64,000 nt of DNA from Actinospineispora spinosispora DSM 44797 (GTDB lineage Bacteria; Actinomycetota; Actinomycetes; Mycobacteriales; Pseudonocardiaceae): assembly GCF_000429025.1 (NCBI RefSeq), contig NZ_AUBB01000025.1, positions 62,001-126,000 of the forward strand. Direction: 5' to 3'. The notes below the pieces were generated by a model. That model was not told the origin of the DNA and did no database searches. It saw only the letters and a list, made by a program, of their open reading frames with translations. Within the stretch, counting starts at the first letter, position 1. Every line of letters begins with the position of its first letter. Below are positions 1-8,742 of the stretch, one piece after another. Position numbers and translations under genes: made by a program.

Positions 1-258
1 GTCGAACAGGCGCGCGGCGTACTCGGGCAGGTCGCCCGCGTCGATCGGGACCTCGCGGACCGTGCCCACCACCAGCTCGTGGAACACCGCGTCGAACAGC
101 GCATCCTTGCTGCCGAAGTAGTGGTAGATCTGCGCCTTGTTGGACTTGGCCAGGTCCGCGATGCGGTCGACCCGCGCGCCGGCGATGCCGTACTCCGCGA
201 ACTCCCGGGCACCGGCCTCGATCAGGCGTTTCTTCGTGGCTTCGGCGTCACCGGGCAT
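1..258 (-). CDS. TetR-family transcriptional regulator, C-terminal part beyond the window
   Basis: Only the first 86 codons lie in the window. They read from the ATG at 258 as a typical TetR N-terminus: an ATKKRLIEAG helix, then the helix-turn-helix with RIADLAKSNKAQIYHYFGSK at about residues 33-52. This regulator is divergent from the SDR gene at 346, and the 87-bp gap holds two matching partly palindromic sites. It probably represses itself and the SDR gene. The ligand-binding domain is not visible, so the inducer cannot be guessed. Confidence 0.9.
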   Translation of the reverse strand, partial: MPGDAEATKKRLIEAGAREFAEYGIAGARVDRIADLAKSNKAQIYHYFGSKDALFDAVFHELVVGTVREVPIDAGDLPEYAARLFD

Positions 259-273
259 ACTGAACCCTAGCTG

Positions 274-331
274 ACTAACCGTCTAGTTGACAAACGAGCG
301 CTGCGAGCGTTCGCTTCAACTAACCGTTTAG
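274..331. promoter_or_regulatory. Paired TetR-type operators between the regulator and SDR gene
   Basis: The motif ACTAACCGTCTAGT (274-287) recurs as CTAACCGTTTAG (320-331). The second copy fits the palindrome CTAAnCGnTTAG, a usual TetR operator shape. The sites flank the divergent start region, one near each gene. Binding is inferred from position and symmetry only. Confidence 0.6.
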
Positions 332-345
332 ATGAAGGAGTGGAC

Positions 346-1236
346 ATGAGTAGGGTCTTCCTGGTCACCGGCAGCTCACGCGGCCTCGGCCGATCCATCG
401 CCGAGGCGGTGCTGGAGACGGGCCACCAGCTCGTCGCCACCGCACGCACCCCCGGGCAGCTCGACGACCTGGTGCGCACGTACGGCGACCAGGTCCGGGC
501 TGTTGCGCTGGACGTGACCGACACGGCCGCCGCCGACCACGCGGTCCGCACCGCCGTCGACGAGTTCGGCAGGCTCGACGTACTGGTCAACAACGCCGGC
601 TACGCCAACCTGGCCTCCGTCGAGGACATCACGGCCGAGGACTTCCGCGAGCAGATCGACACCAACCTGCTCGGCGTGGTCAACCTGACCAAGGCGGCGC
701 TGCCGATCCTGCGCGAGCAAGGCTCGGGCCACATCGTCCAGGTGTCCTCGGTGGGCGGCCGGGGTCCCGCGCTCGGACTGTCGGCCTACCAGGCCGCGAA
801 GTTCGCCGTCGGGGGCTTCTCCGAGGTGCTGAACCTGGAGGTCGCCCCGCTGGGCATCAAGGTCACCGTTCTCGAACCCGGCGGCATGCGCACCGACTGG
901 GGTGGCTCGTCGATGTCGATCCCGCCGGTCAGCGAGCCGTACCGGGCGACCGTCGGCGCCTTCGCCGAGCACATCCGGACGATCAACGACGGCGCGGCGA
1001 GCGACCCCGCCAAGGTCGCGCAGGTGCTGCTGCGGATCGTCGAGATGAAAGACCCGCCACTACGCCTGCTGCTGGGCAGCGACGCGGTCGCCGTCGCCGG
1101 AGCGATCGAGGCGCAGCGCACCGCCTCGGACGCCGCCTGGCGCACCCTCAGCGGATCCACCGACCACGCCGACTGGACCCCCGCCCACCTCGCGGCGCTC
1201 CAAGAAATGCTCGCCAGCACCCGCAGACCCTCGTGA
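346..1236 (+). CDS. SDR-family NAD(P)-dependent oxidoreductase
   Basis: This 296-residue classical short-chain dehydrogenase has the nucleotide-binding TGSSRGLG at residues 8-15, NNAG at about 82-85 and the catalytic YxxxK (YQAAK) at 148-152. I chose ATG 346 over the in-frame GTG at 340 because GAAGGAG (334-340) is then correctly spaced. The C-terminus extends past the core fold, as in SDRs of the extended-substrate-loop type. The substrate is unknown. The gene is probably controlled by the divergent TetR. Its TGA stop lies inside the 46-bp palindrome at 1230-1275. Confidence 0.88.
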   Translation: MSRVFLVTGSSRGLGRSIAEAVLETGHQLVATARTPGQLDDLVRTYGDQVRAVALDVTDTAAADHAVRTAVDEFGRLDVLVNNAGYANLASVEDITAEDFREQIDTNLLGVVNLTKAALPILREQGSGHIVQVSSVGGRGPALGLSAYQAAKFAVGGFSEVLNLEVAPLGIKVTVLEPGGMRTDWGGSSMSIPPVSEPYRATVGAFAEHIRTINDGAASDPAKVAQVLLRIVEMKDPPLRLLLGSDAVAVAGAIEAQRTASDAAWRTLSGSTDHADWTPAHLAALQEMLASTRRPS

Positions 1237-1275
1237 GTGTTGAGTATGGCTATAGCCATACTCAACACTCACGAG
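1230..1275. repeat. 46-bp perfect palindrome that supplies stop codons to two convergent genes
   Basis: The arm CTCGTGAGTGTTGAGTATGG is followed by a CTATAG centre and its exact complement. TGA at 1234-1236 ends the SDR gene and TCA at 1269-1271 is the stop of metF on the other strand. The hairpin probably acts as a bidirectional terminator. The same GTGAGTG-armed design recurs at 42120, 46197, 49475, 60088 and 60311. Confidence 0.9.
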
Positions 1276-2135
1276 CCGTACAGGCGGCGGTGGATCTCCA
1301 GGACGGCATCGGCCTTGTTGAGCGCGTAGAAGTGGAAGCCCGGCACGCCGAACGCCAGCAGCTGCTGACACTGCTCGGTCGTGTAGTCGATGCCGAACCG
1401 CACCGCGGCCTCGTCGTCACCGACCAACGACTCGAGCTGCTCGTTCAGCGCGGACGGGATCCGGGCGCCGCACAGCTTCGCTATGCGCTGAATCTGCGCG
1501 GCCGACCGGATCGGCATCATGCCCGGCACGATGGGCACGTCGATGCCGATCCGGCGCGCGTCCTCCACGAACCGGTAGAAGTCGTTGTTGTCGAAGAACA
1601 GCTGCGTGATGACCGCGCACGCGCCCGCGTCGACCTTCGCCTTGAGGAACCGTAGGTCCGACTCACGGCTCTCTGCGCGCGGATGCACCTCCGGGAACCC
1701 GGCGACCGCGACCGAGAAATCCTTGATCGCCTCGGTGACCAGCTCGTGGGCGTAGGCGTAACCCTCCGGGTGCGGCGCCCACTCGGCGCCGGGCGCCGGG
1801 TCGCCGCCGAGCGCGATGATGTTGCGCACCCCGCCCTCCCGTAGTCGGTCCAGCACGCCCATGACCTCGGCGCGCGACTGGTCGACCACGGTCAGGTGGC
1901 ACATCATGTCGATGCCGAACTCGCGCTCGATCCGGCAGACCAGCTCGACCGTCTTGTCCCGCGTCGACCCGCCCGCGCCGTAGGTCATCGAGCAGTACGC
2001 CGGGTTCAGCGTGGTCAGCCGCTTGATCTCCTGGAAGAGGTTCTCCTCGCCGCGCTCGGTCTTGGGCGGCCAGAACTCGATGGACAGCACCTGCCCCGGA
2101 CGGGCATAGATGTCCGCGATCCGGTTCACTCCCAT
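1269..2135 (-). CDS. metF: 5,10-methylenetetrahydrofolate reductase
   Basis: The product is a roughly 288-residue TIM-barrel flavoenzyme of the MetF/MTHFR family. It reduces methylene-THF to methyl-THF for methionine synthesis. Family landmarks include SIEFWPPKT near the N-terminus, the TYGAGGSTR loop, ALGGDPA, and TQLFFDN. I chose ATG 2135, preceded by GGGAA at about 8 nt; GTG 2129 is the alternative. Either start overlaps the 3' end of guaA, which suggests translational coupling. Its stop falls in the palindrome at 1230-1275. Confidence 0.92.
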   Translation of the reverse strand: MGVNRIADIYARPGQVLSIEFWPPKTERGEENLFQEIKRLTTLNPAYCSMTYGAGGSTRDKTVELVCRIEREFGIDMMCHLTVVDQSRAEVMGVLDRLREGGVRNIIALGGDPAPGAEWAPHPEGYAYAHELVTEAIKDFSVAVAGFPEVHPRAESRESDLRFLKAKVDAGACAVITQLFFDNNDFYRFVEDARRIGIDVPIVPGMMPIRSAAQIQRIAKLCGARIPSALNEQLESLVGDDEAAVRFGIDYTTEQCQQLLAFGVPGFHFYALNKADAVLEIHRRLYGS

Positions 2136-3679
2136 TCGATCGTTCCCGGCGGCTTGCTGGTCACGTCGAGGACAACGCGGTTGACCTCGGCGACCTCGTT
2201 GGTGATGCGGGTGGAGATGCGCTCCAGCACGTCGTATGGCAACCGCGTCCAGTCGGCGGTCATCGCGTCCTCCGAGCTGACCGGACGCAGCACCACCGGG
2301 TGGCCGTAGGTACGCCCGTCGCCCTGCACCCCGACGCTGCGGACGTCGGCGAGCAGCACCACCGGGCACTGCCAGATCGCCTTGTCCAAGCCGGCCGAGG
2401 TCAGCTCCTCGCGGGCGATCGCGTCCGCCGCGCGCAGCGTCTCCAGGCGGTCCTCGGTGACCTCACCGATGATCCGGATCCCCAGACCCGGACCCGGGAA
2501 CGGCTGGCGACCGACGATCGTCTCGGGCAGCCCCAGCTCGGCGCCGACCTTGCGCACCTCGTCCTTGAACAGCGCGCGCAGCGGCTCGACCAGCGCGAAC
2601 TCCAGGTCGTCCGGCAGCCCGCCGACGTTGTGGTGACTCTTGATGGTCGCCGTCCCGGTGCCGCCGCCGGACTCGACGACGTCCGGGTACAGCGTGCCCT
2701 GGACGAGGAACCCGACGTGCGCGTCCGCCGCCACCTCGGTGGTGGCGACCTCGAACACCCGGATGAACTCCCGGCCGATGATCTTGCGCTTCTGCTCCGG
2801 GTCGGTGACACCGGCGAGCGCGCCGAGGAACCGCTCCCGCGCGTCCACCGTGTGCAGCTTCGCCCCGGTCGCCGCGACGAAGTCCTGCTCGACCTGCTCC
2901 CGCTCACCGGTCCGCAGCAGACCGTGGTCGACGAAGACACAGGTCAGGCTGTCACCAATGGCGCGCTGCACGAGCGCGGCGGCCACCGCCGAGTCGACCC
3001 CACCGGACAGACCGCAGATCGCCCGCCCGTCGCCGACCTGCGCGCGGATCGCGTCCACCGTGTCGTTGATGATCGACGCCGTCGTCCAGGACGGCGCGAT
3101 CCCGGCGATCTCGTGCAGGAACCGGCGCAGCACCTCCTGGCCGTGCGGCGAATGCCCCACCTCGGGGTGGTACTGCACCCCGGCGAGCCGCAGCTCGAGA
3201 TTCTCGAACGCGGCCACCGCGACCCGCCCCGACGACGCCGTGACGGTGAACCCCGGCGGAGCCGCGACCACCGAGTCGCCGTGGCTCATCCACACCGGGT
3301 GCTTCTCCGGCAGCCCGTCGTGCAGCACACCGGTGTGCTCGGACGGCACGGACAGCTCGGTACGGCCGTACTCGCGGGTACCGTCGTGGGCGACCTCGCC
3401 ACCCAGCGCCCTGGCCATCGCCTGGAAGCCGTAACACAACCCGAGAACCGGGATACCGGCCCGGAACAGCTCCGCGTCGACGGCCGGAGCACCGTCCGCG
3501 TACACGCTGGACGGACCACCGGACAGGATCACCGCGGCGGGCTTGCGCGCCACGATGTCGGCTACCGGTGTGTTCGAGGGCACGATCTCGGAGTACACCT
3601 GGGCTTCGCGGACTCTTCGGGCGATGAGCTGGGCGTATTGCGCCCCGAAGTCGACGACCAGGACGGTTGGCGGCTGCAC
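2126..3679 (-). CDS. guaA: GMP synthase (glutamine-hydrolysing)
   Basis: This full-length 517-residue enzyme aminates XMP to GMP using glutamine and ATP. The class I glutamine amidotransferase domain has its nucleophile in LCYGFQ (Cys82) with His171 and Glu173 in YHPE. The PP-loop SGGVDS is at 225-230, followed by the GMP synthase C-terminal dimerisation domain ending KPPGTIEWE. It is the upstream gene of a guaA-metF overlap. The upstream region holds a hairpin and the repeat elements at 3712-4217. Confidence 0.97.
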   Translation of the reverse strand: MQPPTVLVVDFGAQYAQLIARRVREAQVYSEIVPSNTPVADIVARKPAAVILSGGPSSVYADGAPAVDAELFRAGIPVLGLCYGFQAMARALGGEVAHDGTREYGRTELSVPSEHTGVLHDGLPEKHPVWMSHGDSVVAAPPGFTVTASSGRVAVAAFENLELRLAGVQYHPEVGHSPHGQEVLRRFLHEIAGIAPSWTTASIINDTVDAIRAQVGDGRAICGLSGGVDSAVAAALVQRAIGDSLTCVFVDHGLLRTGEREQVEQDFVAATGAKLHTVDARERFLGALAGVTDPEQKRKIIGREFIRVFEVATTEVAADAHVGFLVQGTLYPDVVESGGGTGTATIKSHHNVGGLPDDLEFALVEPLRALFKDEVRKVGAELGLPETIVGRQPFPGPGLGIRIIGEVTEDRLETLRAADAIAREELTSAGLDKAIWQCPVVLLADVRSVGVQGDGRTYGHPVVLRPVSSEDAMTADWTRLPYDVLERISTRITNEVAEVNRVVLDVTSKPPGTIEWE

Positions 3680-3711
3680 TCCGTCATCCTAGGCGGGCCC
3701 TCGCGCGTCCA

Positions 3712-3770
3712 AGTTCCCGGTCGGGGCCCCTCATCGGCTTCGCCTCGAGGGGCCCGCGACCGGGAACTTA
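3712..3770. repeat. Inverted repeat with roughly 22-bp arms upstream of guaA
   Basis: Arms at 3712-3733 and 3748-3770 are complementary apart from one or two bases (AAGTTCCCGGTC ... GACCGGGAACTT). The loop is 14 nt. It starts 33 bp upstream of the guaA start codon, so it could be a 5' UTR hairpin or a boundary element rather than a terminator. Confidence 0.7.
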
Positions 3771-3934
3771 CGGCGGCTACGCCGTCGCTTCGCTCCGGCT
3801 TCGCTGCCGTCGCTGACGCGCGGCCGACTGTTCACCTTCTGCTTCGCCCGTTGCGTTGTGTGCAGTGCTGCGCACTGAACCCCCTCCGGGGAGACTCGCG
3901 GAGCGCGACCTCGCAGACCGGGGCCGCCAGGCCG

Positions 3935-4004
3935 ACTTTGCACATCTACGTGCTGCGTCGCACACGTCCGGACATGTGCGACGCAGCACGTAGGTGTGCA
4001 AAGT
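3935..4004. repeat. 70-bp near-perfect palindrome
   Basis: The 35-nt arms ACTTTGCACATCTACGTGCT... and their complement meet at GTCCGGAC with only two mismatches and no loop. It lies in the divergent space between guaA and the permease. It differs in sequence from the GTGAGTG family. Its function is unknown. Confidence 0.85.
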
Positions 4005-4015
4005 GCCCGCATGAA

Positions 4016-4217
4016 GGCGCGGCGCAGCCGTGGCCCTGTGGGCGCGCAGAACTCCCCCGTCCCCGCGATCCTGGCCCGCACTTGGCGTGGCCGCCCGCTG
4101 TCAACCCTGAAACCTCGCCCCCGAACTACGCGCAACCAGGAACCCGCGCGAGGCCGGCGCCAGCCGGGGGTTGATAGTGGGCGGCCACGCCAAGACACTG
4201 ATCGGCCAGCGGGGACA
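4016..4217. repeat. About 202-bp structured repeat, copy A (partner at 38129-38332, inverted)
   Basis: This stretch matches the reverse complement of 38129-38332 over its whole length. The core begins CTTGGCGTGG at about 4080 and ends CCACGCCAAG at about 4195, forming a long terminal stem. Inner sequence such as GAAACCTCGCCCCCGAAC is nearly identical in both copies. The outer stem bases differ between copies but stay complementary (see findings). It lies between divergent guaA and the permease, with no good ORF in it. Confidence 0.8.
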
Positions 4218-4383
4218 CACACTCCCGAGCCAGCGCGGCCACACTCCCCGAGCCAGCGCGGACATTCCCCTGCACCATCCGGATACTTTTCTCAGGCAAA
4301 TCTCAGCCTTGAGGTCGCGTTTTAGGCGAAATGGGTCTCCACTACCCCGGACGAGTGTCACTCAATCGCCCAGGAGGTAGTCG

Positions 4384-6003
4384 GTGTCGGCAGACAACTC
4401 GCAGTCGGGGCTCGACGCCCCTGACCGGCCCGGCACCGGGTTCGAGCAGATGCACCGCAAGATCGGGTTCGGCGGGCTGCTGTTCGCCGCGATGGCATCC
4501 ATGATCGGCTCCGGCTGGTTGTTCGGGCCGCTCAACGCCGCCAAGTACGCCGGGCCGCTGGCGATCGTGGCCTGGCCGCTCGCCGCCGTGCTGTTCGGGC
4601 TGCTGGCGCTGTGCTACTCCGAGCTGGGCGCGATGTTCCCGGTCTCCGGCGGTGTCGTCCGGTTCCCGCAGTACGCGTTCGGCCAGGTCGCGGGTGCGGT
4701 CGTGGGCTGGATCGTGTACGTCGGGGCGGTGACGTTCCCGGCCATCGAGGTCGAGGCCGCGCTGCAGTACGCCACCAACTACCTGCCGTGGCTGACCCAC
4801 AAGGTCACCGAGGGCGACACGAGCGTCGTCGTGCTGACCGGCCCGGGCTTCGGTGTCGCGGCGCTGATGATGGTGCTGTTCACGATCATCAACCTGTACG
4901 GCGTGCAGGTGTTCGTCCGCGCCAACAACGCGATCATGGTGTTCAAGCTGTTCGTGATGTTCGCCGTGGCGGTCGCGTTCTTCGCCACCGCCTTCCACGT
5001 CGACCGGCTGACCGACTTCGGTGGGTTCGCTCCCGAAGGGGTGAGCGGTCTGCTGACCGCGATCGCCTCCGGTGGTGTGGCGTTCGCGTTCACCGGCTTC
5101 CAGCAGCCCGTCGCGGTCGCCGGTGAGGTGACCAACCCGGGCCGCAACGTGCCGCGCGCGATGATGTGGGGCCTGGCCATCACGTCGCTGCTGTACTGCC
5201 TGCTGGAGCTGGCCTTCCTGTGTGGACTGCCGACCGAGGCGCTCGCGCAGGGCTGGGCGAAGGTCGGGTTCGAGAACGACTTCGGCCCGCTCGCCGGTCT
5301 CGCCACCCTGCTCGGCCTCGGCTGGCTCGCCGCCCTGCTCTACATCGACGCCATCGTCTCCCCCGCCGACTGCGGCCTGAACTGGGCGATGATGAACTCC
5401 CGCATCTCCTACGGCATGGCGGAGAACGGCACCGCGCCCGCAGCGCTGGCCAGGCTGAGCCGCCGGGGAGTGCCGTGGATCGGCGTCCTGGTCGGCTCGG
5501 TCATCGGCCTGGTGCTGTTCCTGCCGTTCCCCGGCTGGCAGACGTTCGTGGGCTTCATCACCTCCGCGGCCGTGCTGTCCTACGGCACCGGACCGATCGC
5601 GCACGCCGCGCTGCGCCGTCAGCTGCCCGACCAGGACCGCCCGTTCCGGACCCTGGGTGGCGACCTGGTGCCGTTCCTCGCCTTCTACGCGGCCAACCTG
5701 ATCGTCTTCTGGACCGGCTGGAACACCGTGGAGAAGCTGCTCATCGCGGCCGCGATCGGCATCGTCCTGTTCGTGGTCCAGCAGACCCGCGCCACTGAGC
5801 GGGCGGGCCGTGAGCAGTGGATCGCTGCTGGCTGGGTGCTTCCCTGGCTGGTCGGGCTCGGGGTCATCAGCTACTTCGGCACGTTCGACGGCGGCACGAA
5901 GGCGCTGTCGTTCGAATGGTCGTTCGTCGCGGTGCTCGTGCTCAGCGCCGTGGTCTACGCACTCGCCGTGCGCACTCGGTTGCCGCGCGCACTGGTCGGA
6001 TGA
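4384..6003 (+). CDS. APC-superfamily amino acid permease
   Basis: The 539-residue polytopic membrane protein has about 12 hydrophobic segments. The first helix carries the APC substrate-site glycines in MIGSGWLFGP (about residues 39-48), and the first repeat has the SELGAMFPVSGG motif. GTG 4384 follows AGGAGGT at 4372-4378. The substrate is probably an amino acid or amine, driven by proton symport, but it cannot be assigned. It is transcribed away from guaA and stands upstream of the methyltransferase gene with a 97-bp gap. Confidence 0.88.
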   Translation: MSADNSQSGLDAPDRPGTGFEQMHRKIGFGGLLFAAMASMIGSGWLFGPLNAAKYAGPLAIVAWPLAAVLFGLLALCYSELGAMFPVSGGVVRFPQYAFGQVAGAVVGWIVYVGAVTFPAIEVEAALQYATNYLPWLTHKVTEGDTSVVVLTGPGFGVAALMMVLFTIINLYGVQVFVRANNAIMVFKLFVMFAVAVAFFATAFHVDRLTDFGGFAPEGVSGLLTAIASGGVAFAFTGFQQPVAVAGEVTNPGRNVPRAMMWGLAITSLLYCLLELAFLCGLPTEALAQGWAKVGFENDFGPLAGLATLLGLGWLAALLYIDAIVSPADCGLNWAMMNSRISYGMAENGTAPAALARLSRRGVPWIGVLVGSVIGLVLFLPFPGWQTFVGFITSAAVLSYGTGPIAHAALRRQLPDQDRPFRTLGGDLVPFLAFYAANLIVFWTGWNTVEKLLIAAAIGIVLFVVQQTRATERAGREQWIAAGWVLPWLVGLGVISYFGTFDGGTKALSFEWSFVAVLVLSAVVYALAVRTRLPRALVG

Positions 6004-6100
6004 GGAGCAGGTAACGCCCAGCATGTCGGCCCGGTGGCGAAAAGCTCACGATTCGACCGGCGCCGGGTGCCGGCCCGACGATCTGGGTAGCGTCACCGCC

Positions 6101-6982
6101 ATGTCCGAACGTTCCGGTGATGACGCATGCGCTGATCCGTCAGCACCGAAGGTCCCGCTCACGCTCACCGGCGTGCCCGAGACGTTGCTGTGGAACCTGT
6201 ACCACCGCTCGATCGCCGCCGCCGACCCCGACAACCCGTTCGAGGACCCGAAGGCGATCGAGCTCGTCGCGCGAATCGACTACCCGTTCGAGGAGTTCGT
6301 CACCGAGCACACCGACTACCTCGCCCGCTGGCACGCACTGCGGGTGCAGACGTTGGACGCGGAGATCCGCCGGTTCCTCACCGCCAACCCCGGCGGCACG
6401 GTCGTCGCGCTCGGCGAGGGCCTGGAGACGCAGTTCTGGCGGGTCGACGACGGGCAGGTCCGCTGGCTGAGCGTGGACGTGCCGGAAGCCATCGACGCGC
6501 GCGCGAAGCTCCTACCGGAAGGGCCCCGACAGGTCAGCGTGGACTGCTCGGCGATGCACGAACGCTGGATGGACGAGGCGGACACCGACCACGGCCTGCT
6601 GATCACCGCGCAGGGCCTGCTGATGTACCTGCCGCTGACCGAGGTCGAGGCGCTGGTGTCCCGGTGTGCCCGCCGGTTCCCCGGCGAGTCGTTCGTCTTC
6701 GACTCGGTGCCCGCCCGGATGGTGCATTCCCGGGAACGGCTCGGCGGCACGGGCAAGGGCGCCGGTTACCAGCCGCCGCCGTGGGTCTGGGGCATGCAGG
6801 CCTCGGTGCGCAGACGGCTCTCGGTGCTGCCCGGGGTGTCCGAACTGCGCGAGGTACCGCAGGTCAAGGGCCACGGTCTGGTGTTCGGGATGCTGCTGCC
6901 GACGCTGCGCCGGGTGCCGTGGCTCGCCGAGCTGATGCCCACGTTCCCGGTGCTGCGTACCCAGTTCGCCTCACGCACGTAG
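6101..6982 (+). CDS. LCM/PPM1-type class I SAM-dependent methyltransferase
   Basis: The 293-residue protein resembles the leucine carboxyl methyltransferase-like O-methyltransferases of actinobacteria. Landmarks are VVALGEGLETQFWRVD (SAM-binding motif I region), VRWLSVDVPEAID, and LLITAQGLLMYLP. The reading frame stays open far upstream, but ATG 6101 begins the conserved region (SERSGDD...TLTGVPETLLWNLYHR). Its substrate is unknown. Confidence 0.8.
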   Translation: MSERSGDDACADPSAPKVPLTLTGVPETLLWNLYHRSIAAADPDNPFEDPKAIELVARIDYPFEEFVTEHTDYLARWHALRVQTLDAEIRRFLTANPGGTVVALGEGLETQFWRVDDGQVRWLSVDVPEAIDARAKLLPEGPRQVSVDCSAMHERWMDEADTDHGLLITAQGLLMYLPLTEVEALVSRCARRFPGESFVFDSVPARMVHSRERLGGTGKGAGYQPPPWVWGMQASVRRRLSVLPGVSELREVPQVKGHGLVFGMLLPTLRRVPWLAELMPTFPVLRTQFASRT

Positions 6983-7022
6983 TGAACCTGCGGTGCTCGC
7001 CGGGCCGTGCCATGCTGCGGGA

Positions 7023-7892
7023 ATGACGACTGTGCGCACCGTCGCGGACGGCTTCAGCTTCCTGGAAGGCCCACGCTGGCACGACGGCCGGCTGTGGGCA
7101 TCGGACTTCTACACCCGCCGCGTCGTCGCCATCGACGAGTCCGGCACGGTCGAGACGATCGCCGAGGTGCCACAGCAACCGTCCGGGTTGGGCTGGCTGC
7201 CGGACGGACGGCTGCTCGTCGTGTCGATGCGCGACCACAGGCTCCTGCGCCAGGAGAGCGACGGTTCGCTCGTCGAGCACGCCGACCTGTCCGGGCTGAC
7301 CGACTTCCACCTCAACGACATGCTGGTCGACGGCACCGGACGCGCCTACATCGGCGATTTCGGGTTCGACCTGATGTCCGGCGCCGCGATGCGGCCGGGC
7401 CGGGTCAGCGTCGTCGGCCTCGACGGTTCGGCTCGGGTGGCCGCGCCCGACATGGAGTTCCCGAACGGCATGGCGCTGGTGGACGGCGGCGCGACGCTCG
7501 TGGCGGCCGAGACGTTCGGCAACCGGCTCACCGCGTTCACCCTCGGCTCGGACGGCGAGCTGACCGACCGCAGGGTCTGGGCGAGCTTCGGACCGGAGCC
7601 GACCAGCACCGACGTCCACGAGGCGATGGCCGCGCTGGCCGTCGCCCCGGACGGCATCTGCGCGGGGGCCGACAACACGATCTGGGTCGCCGACGCCGTG
7701 GGTCGTCGAGCGATCCAGGTCGCCGAAGGCGGCGAGATCGTGGCCGAGGTGTCCAGCGGCGACCTGCACGTCTTCGCCTGCGCGCTGGGCGGCGCGAACG
7801 GGAACACCCTGTTCCTGTGCGCGGCGCCGTCGTTCGCCGAGCACGAACGCAAGGACACCCGCGAAGCCGTCGTGCTGGCCGCCGAGGTCTAG
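7023..7892 (+). CDS. SMP-30/gluconolactonase/LRE-family protein
   Basis: The 289-residue six-bladed beta-propeller protein opens with FSFLEGPRWHDGRLWASDFY, typical of SMP-30 lactonases. Candidate metal ligands are Glu in LEGPRW, Asn in FPNGMAL and Asp in TIWVADA. These enzymes hydrolyse sugar or other lactones. The gene starts 40 bp after the methyltransferase gene and ends 10 bp before the next small gene, so the three may be one transcript. Confidence 0.85.
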   Translation: MTTVRTVADGFSFLEGPRWHDGRLWASDFYTRRVVAIDESGTVETIAEVPQQPSGLGWLPDGRLLVVSMRDHRLLRQESDGSLVEHADLSGLTDFHLNDMLVDGTGRAYIGDFGFDLMSGAAMRPGRVSVVGLDGSARVAAPDMEFPNGMALVDGGATLVAAETFGNRLTAFTLGSDGELTDRRVWASFGPEPTSTDVHEAMAALAVAPDGICAGADNTIWVADAVGRRAIQVAEGGEIVAEVSSGDLHVFACALGGANGNTLFLCAAPSFAEHERKDTREAVVLAAEV

Positions 7893-7902
7893 CGTTGCCT
7901 GG

Positions 7903-8100
7903 GTGAGCTTCCGCCCTCGCCCAGGTCTGTTCGCCATCACCCCGGTGCTGGCGTTGATCGCGATCACCACGCTGCTCGTCTCCCAGGGCTGGCCCGCCTA
8001 CTCCTGGTGGGTCGTGTTGATCCTCGCCGGGTTCGCGGTCGCCTCGATCCGGGTCGAGTACCTCCGCTGGCAGCAGTGGAAGAACGACGAGCACCTCTGA
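7903..8100 (+). CDS. Small two-helix membrane protein
   Basis: The 65-residue protein has two hydrophobic segments (about residues 9-26 and 33-47) and a charged tail YLRWQQWKNDEHL. GTG 7903 is 10 bp after the lactonase stop. I do not recognise a family. It may assist a neighbouring membrane function or be an independent small membrane protein. Confidence 0.65.
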   Translation: MSFRPRPGLFAITPVLALIAITTLLVSQGWPAYSWWVVLILAGFAVASIRVEYLRWQQWKNDEHL

Positions 8101-8119
8101 CCCGGCACCGGCCCGACCC

Positions 8120-8217
8120 CCGCGAGTCGGTCGTCTCAGCACACCGAGTCGGGGGTGTCAGCACACCTCGATGTGCCCAGATGCCCGACTCGCTGTGCTG
8201 ACGGGCCCGACTCGCGG
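8120..8217. repeat. Class B palindromic element (CCGCGAGTCGG ends)
   Basis: The 98-bp unit has outer arms CCGCGAGTCGG (8120-8130) and CCGACTCGCGG (8207-8217). Inside are further CGAGTCGGG/GCCCGACTCG and CAGCACA/TGTGCTG complements, so nested folding is possible. A close relative is at 47881-47980 and a half copy at 58832-58859. It follows a gene end, as a terminator would. Confidence 0.8.
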
Positions 8218-8292
8218 AAGCCACCTGGGACACGGTTCGATAACGTGACGGGCTTAGGGCATCCTTTGTCGCCCGCCGCGGTTAGTAGTGGC

Positions 8293-8742
8293 ATGGCTAC
8301 TTCCTCAGCTTTCTCAGCGAAGTTCTTCGAGAACCGGGTCACCGGGCGCGCCGCGATCGCCAACGTCGTCGCCCGGGTACTCGCCGGACTCGCGTTCCTC
8401 CCCGCTGGCGGCATGAAGTTCCTCGACCTCGACGCGACCGCGCAGGGTCTCGTTCCGCTCGGGTTACCCGCGTGGCCGGTCCTGGCGTTGCTCCTCGGGC
8501 TCGTCGAGGTCGTCGGCGGACTGATGCTGCTCGCCGGCCTCGGGACCCGCCTGGCCGCGTTGGGCCTGTTCATCGCCATGATCGGCGCCAACATCGAGAA
8601 CGCGATGGTGATGCCGGCCGCGCTGCCGGTGACGCTGCTCCTGCTGGTCCTCACCGGCTACCTGCTGTGGGCGGGCCCCGGCCCGTACGCGGTGGACAAC
8701 AAGCTCGCGGCCCGCGCCCAGCCCGTTCAGGGCGCCGCGTAG
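8293..8742 (+). CDS. DoxX-family membrane protein
   Basis: The 149-residue protein has four hydrophobic helices with the DoxX signature LAFLPAGGMKFL in helix 1 and GLVEVVGGLMLLAGL in helix 2. I chose ATG 8293; the ORF extends upstream only because the class B repeat is open in that frame. Relatives are linked to thiosulfate oxidation or redox homeostasis, but the role here is unknown. It converges on the Old Yellow Enzyme gene with a 16-bp overlap at the 3' ends. Confidence 0.83.
   Translation: MATSSAFSAKFFENRVTGRAAIANVVARVLAGLAFLPAGGMKFLDLDATAQGLVPLGLPAWPVLALLLGLVEVVGGLMLLAGLGTRLAALGLFIAMIGANIENAMVMPAALPVTLLLLVLTGYLLWAGPGPYAVDNKLAARAQPVQGAA

Noticed and set aside
2300..4174. Long plus-strand ORF of 624 codons over guaA
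   Set aside because: It is antisense to guaA, has Arg/Asp-rich composition without domains, and runs through palindromic spacer. It is a shadow of high-GC coding.
4342..6024. Long minus-strand ORF over the APC permease
   Set aside because: Gln/His/Arg-rich with no motif; the permease on the plus strand has clear helices and a ribosome site.
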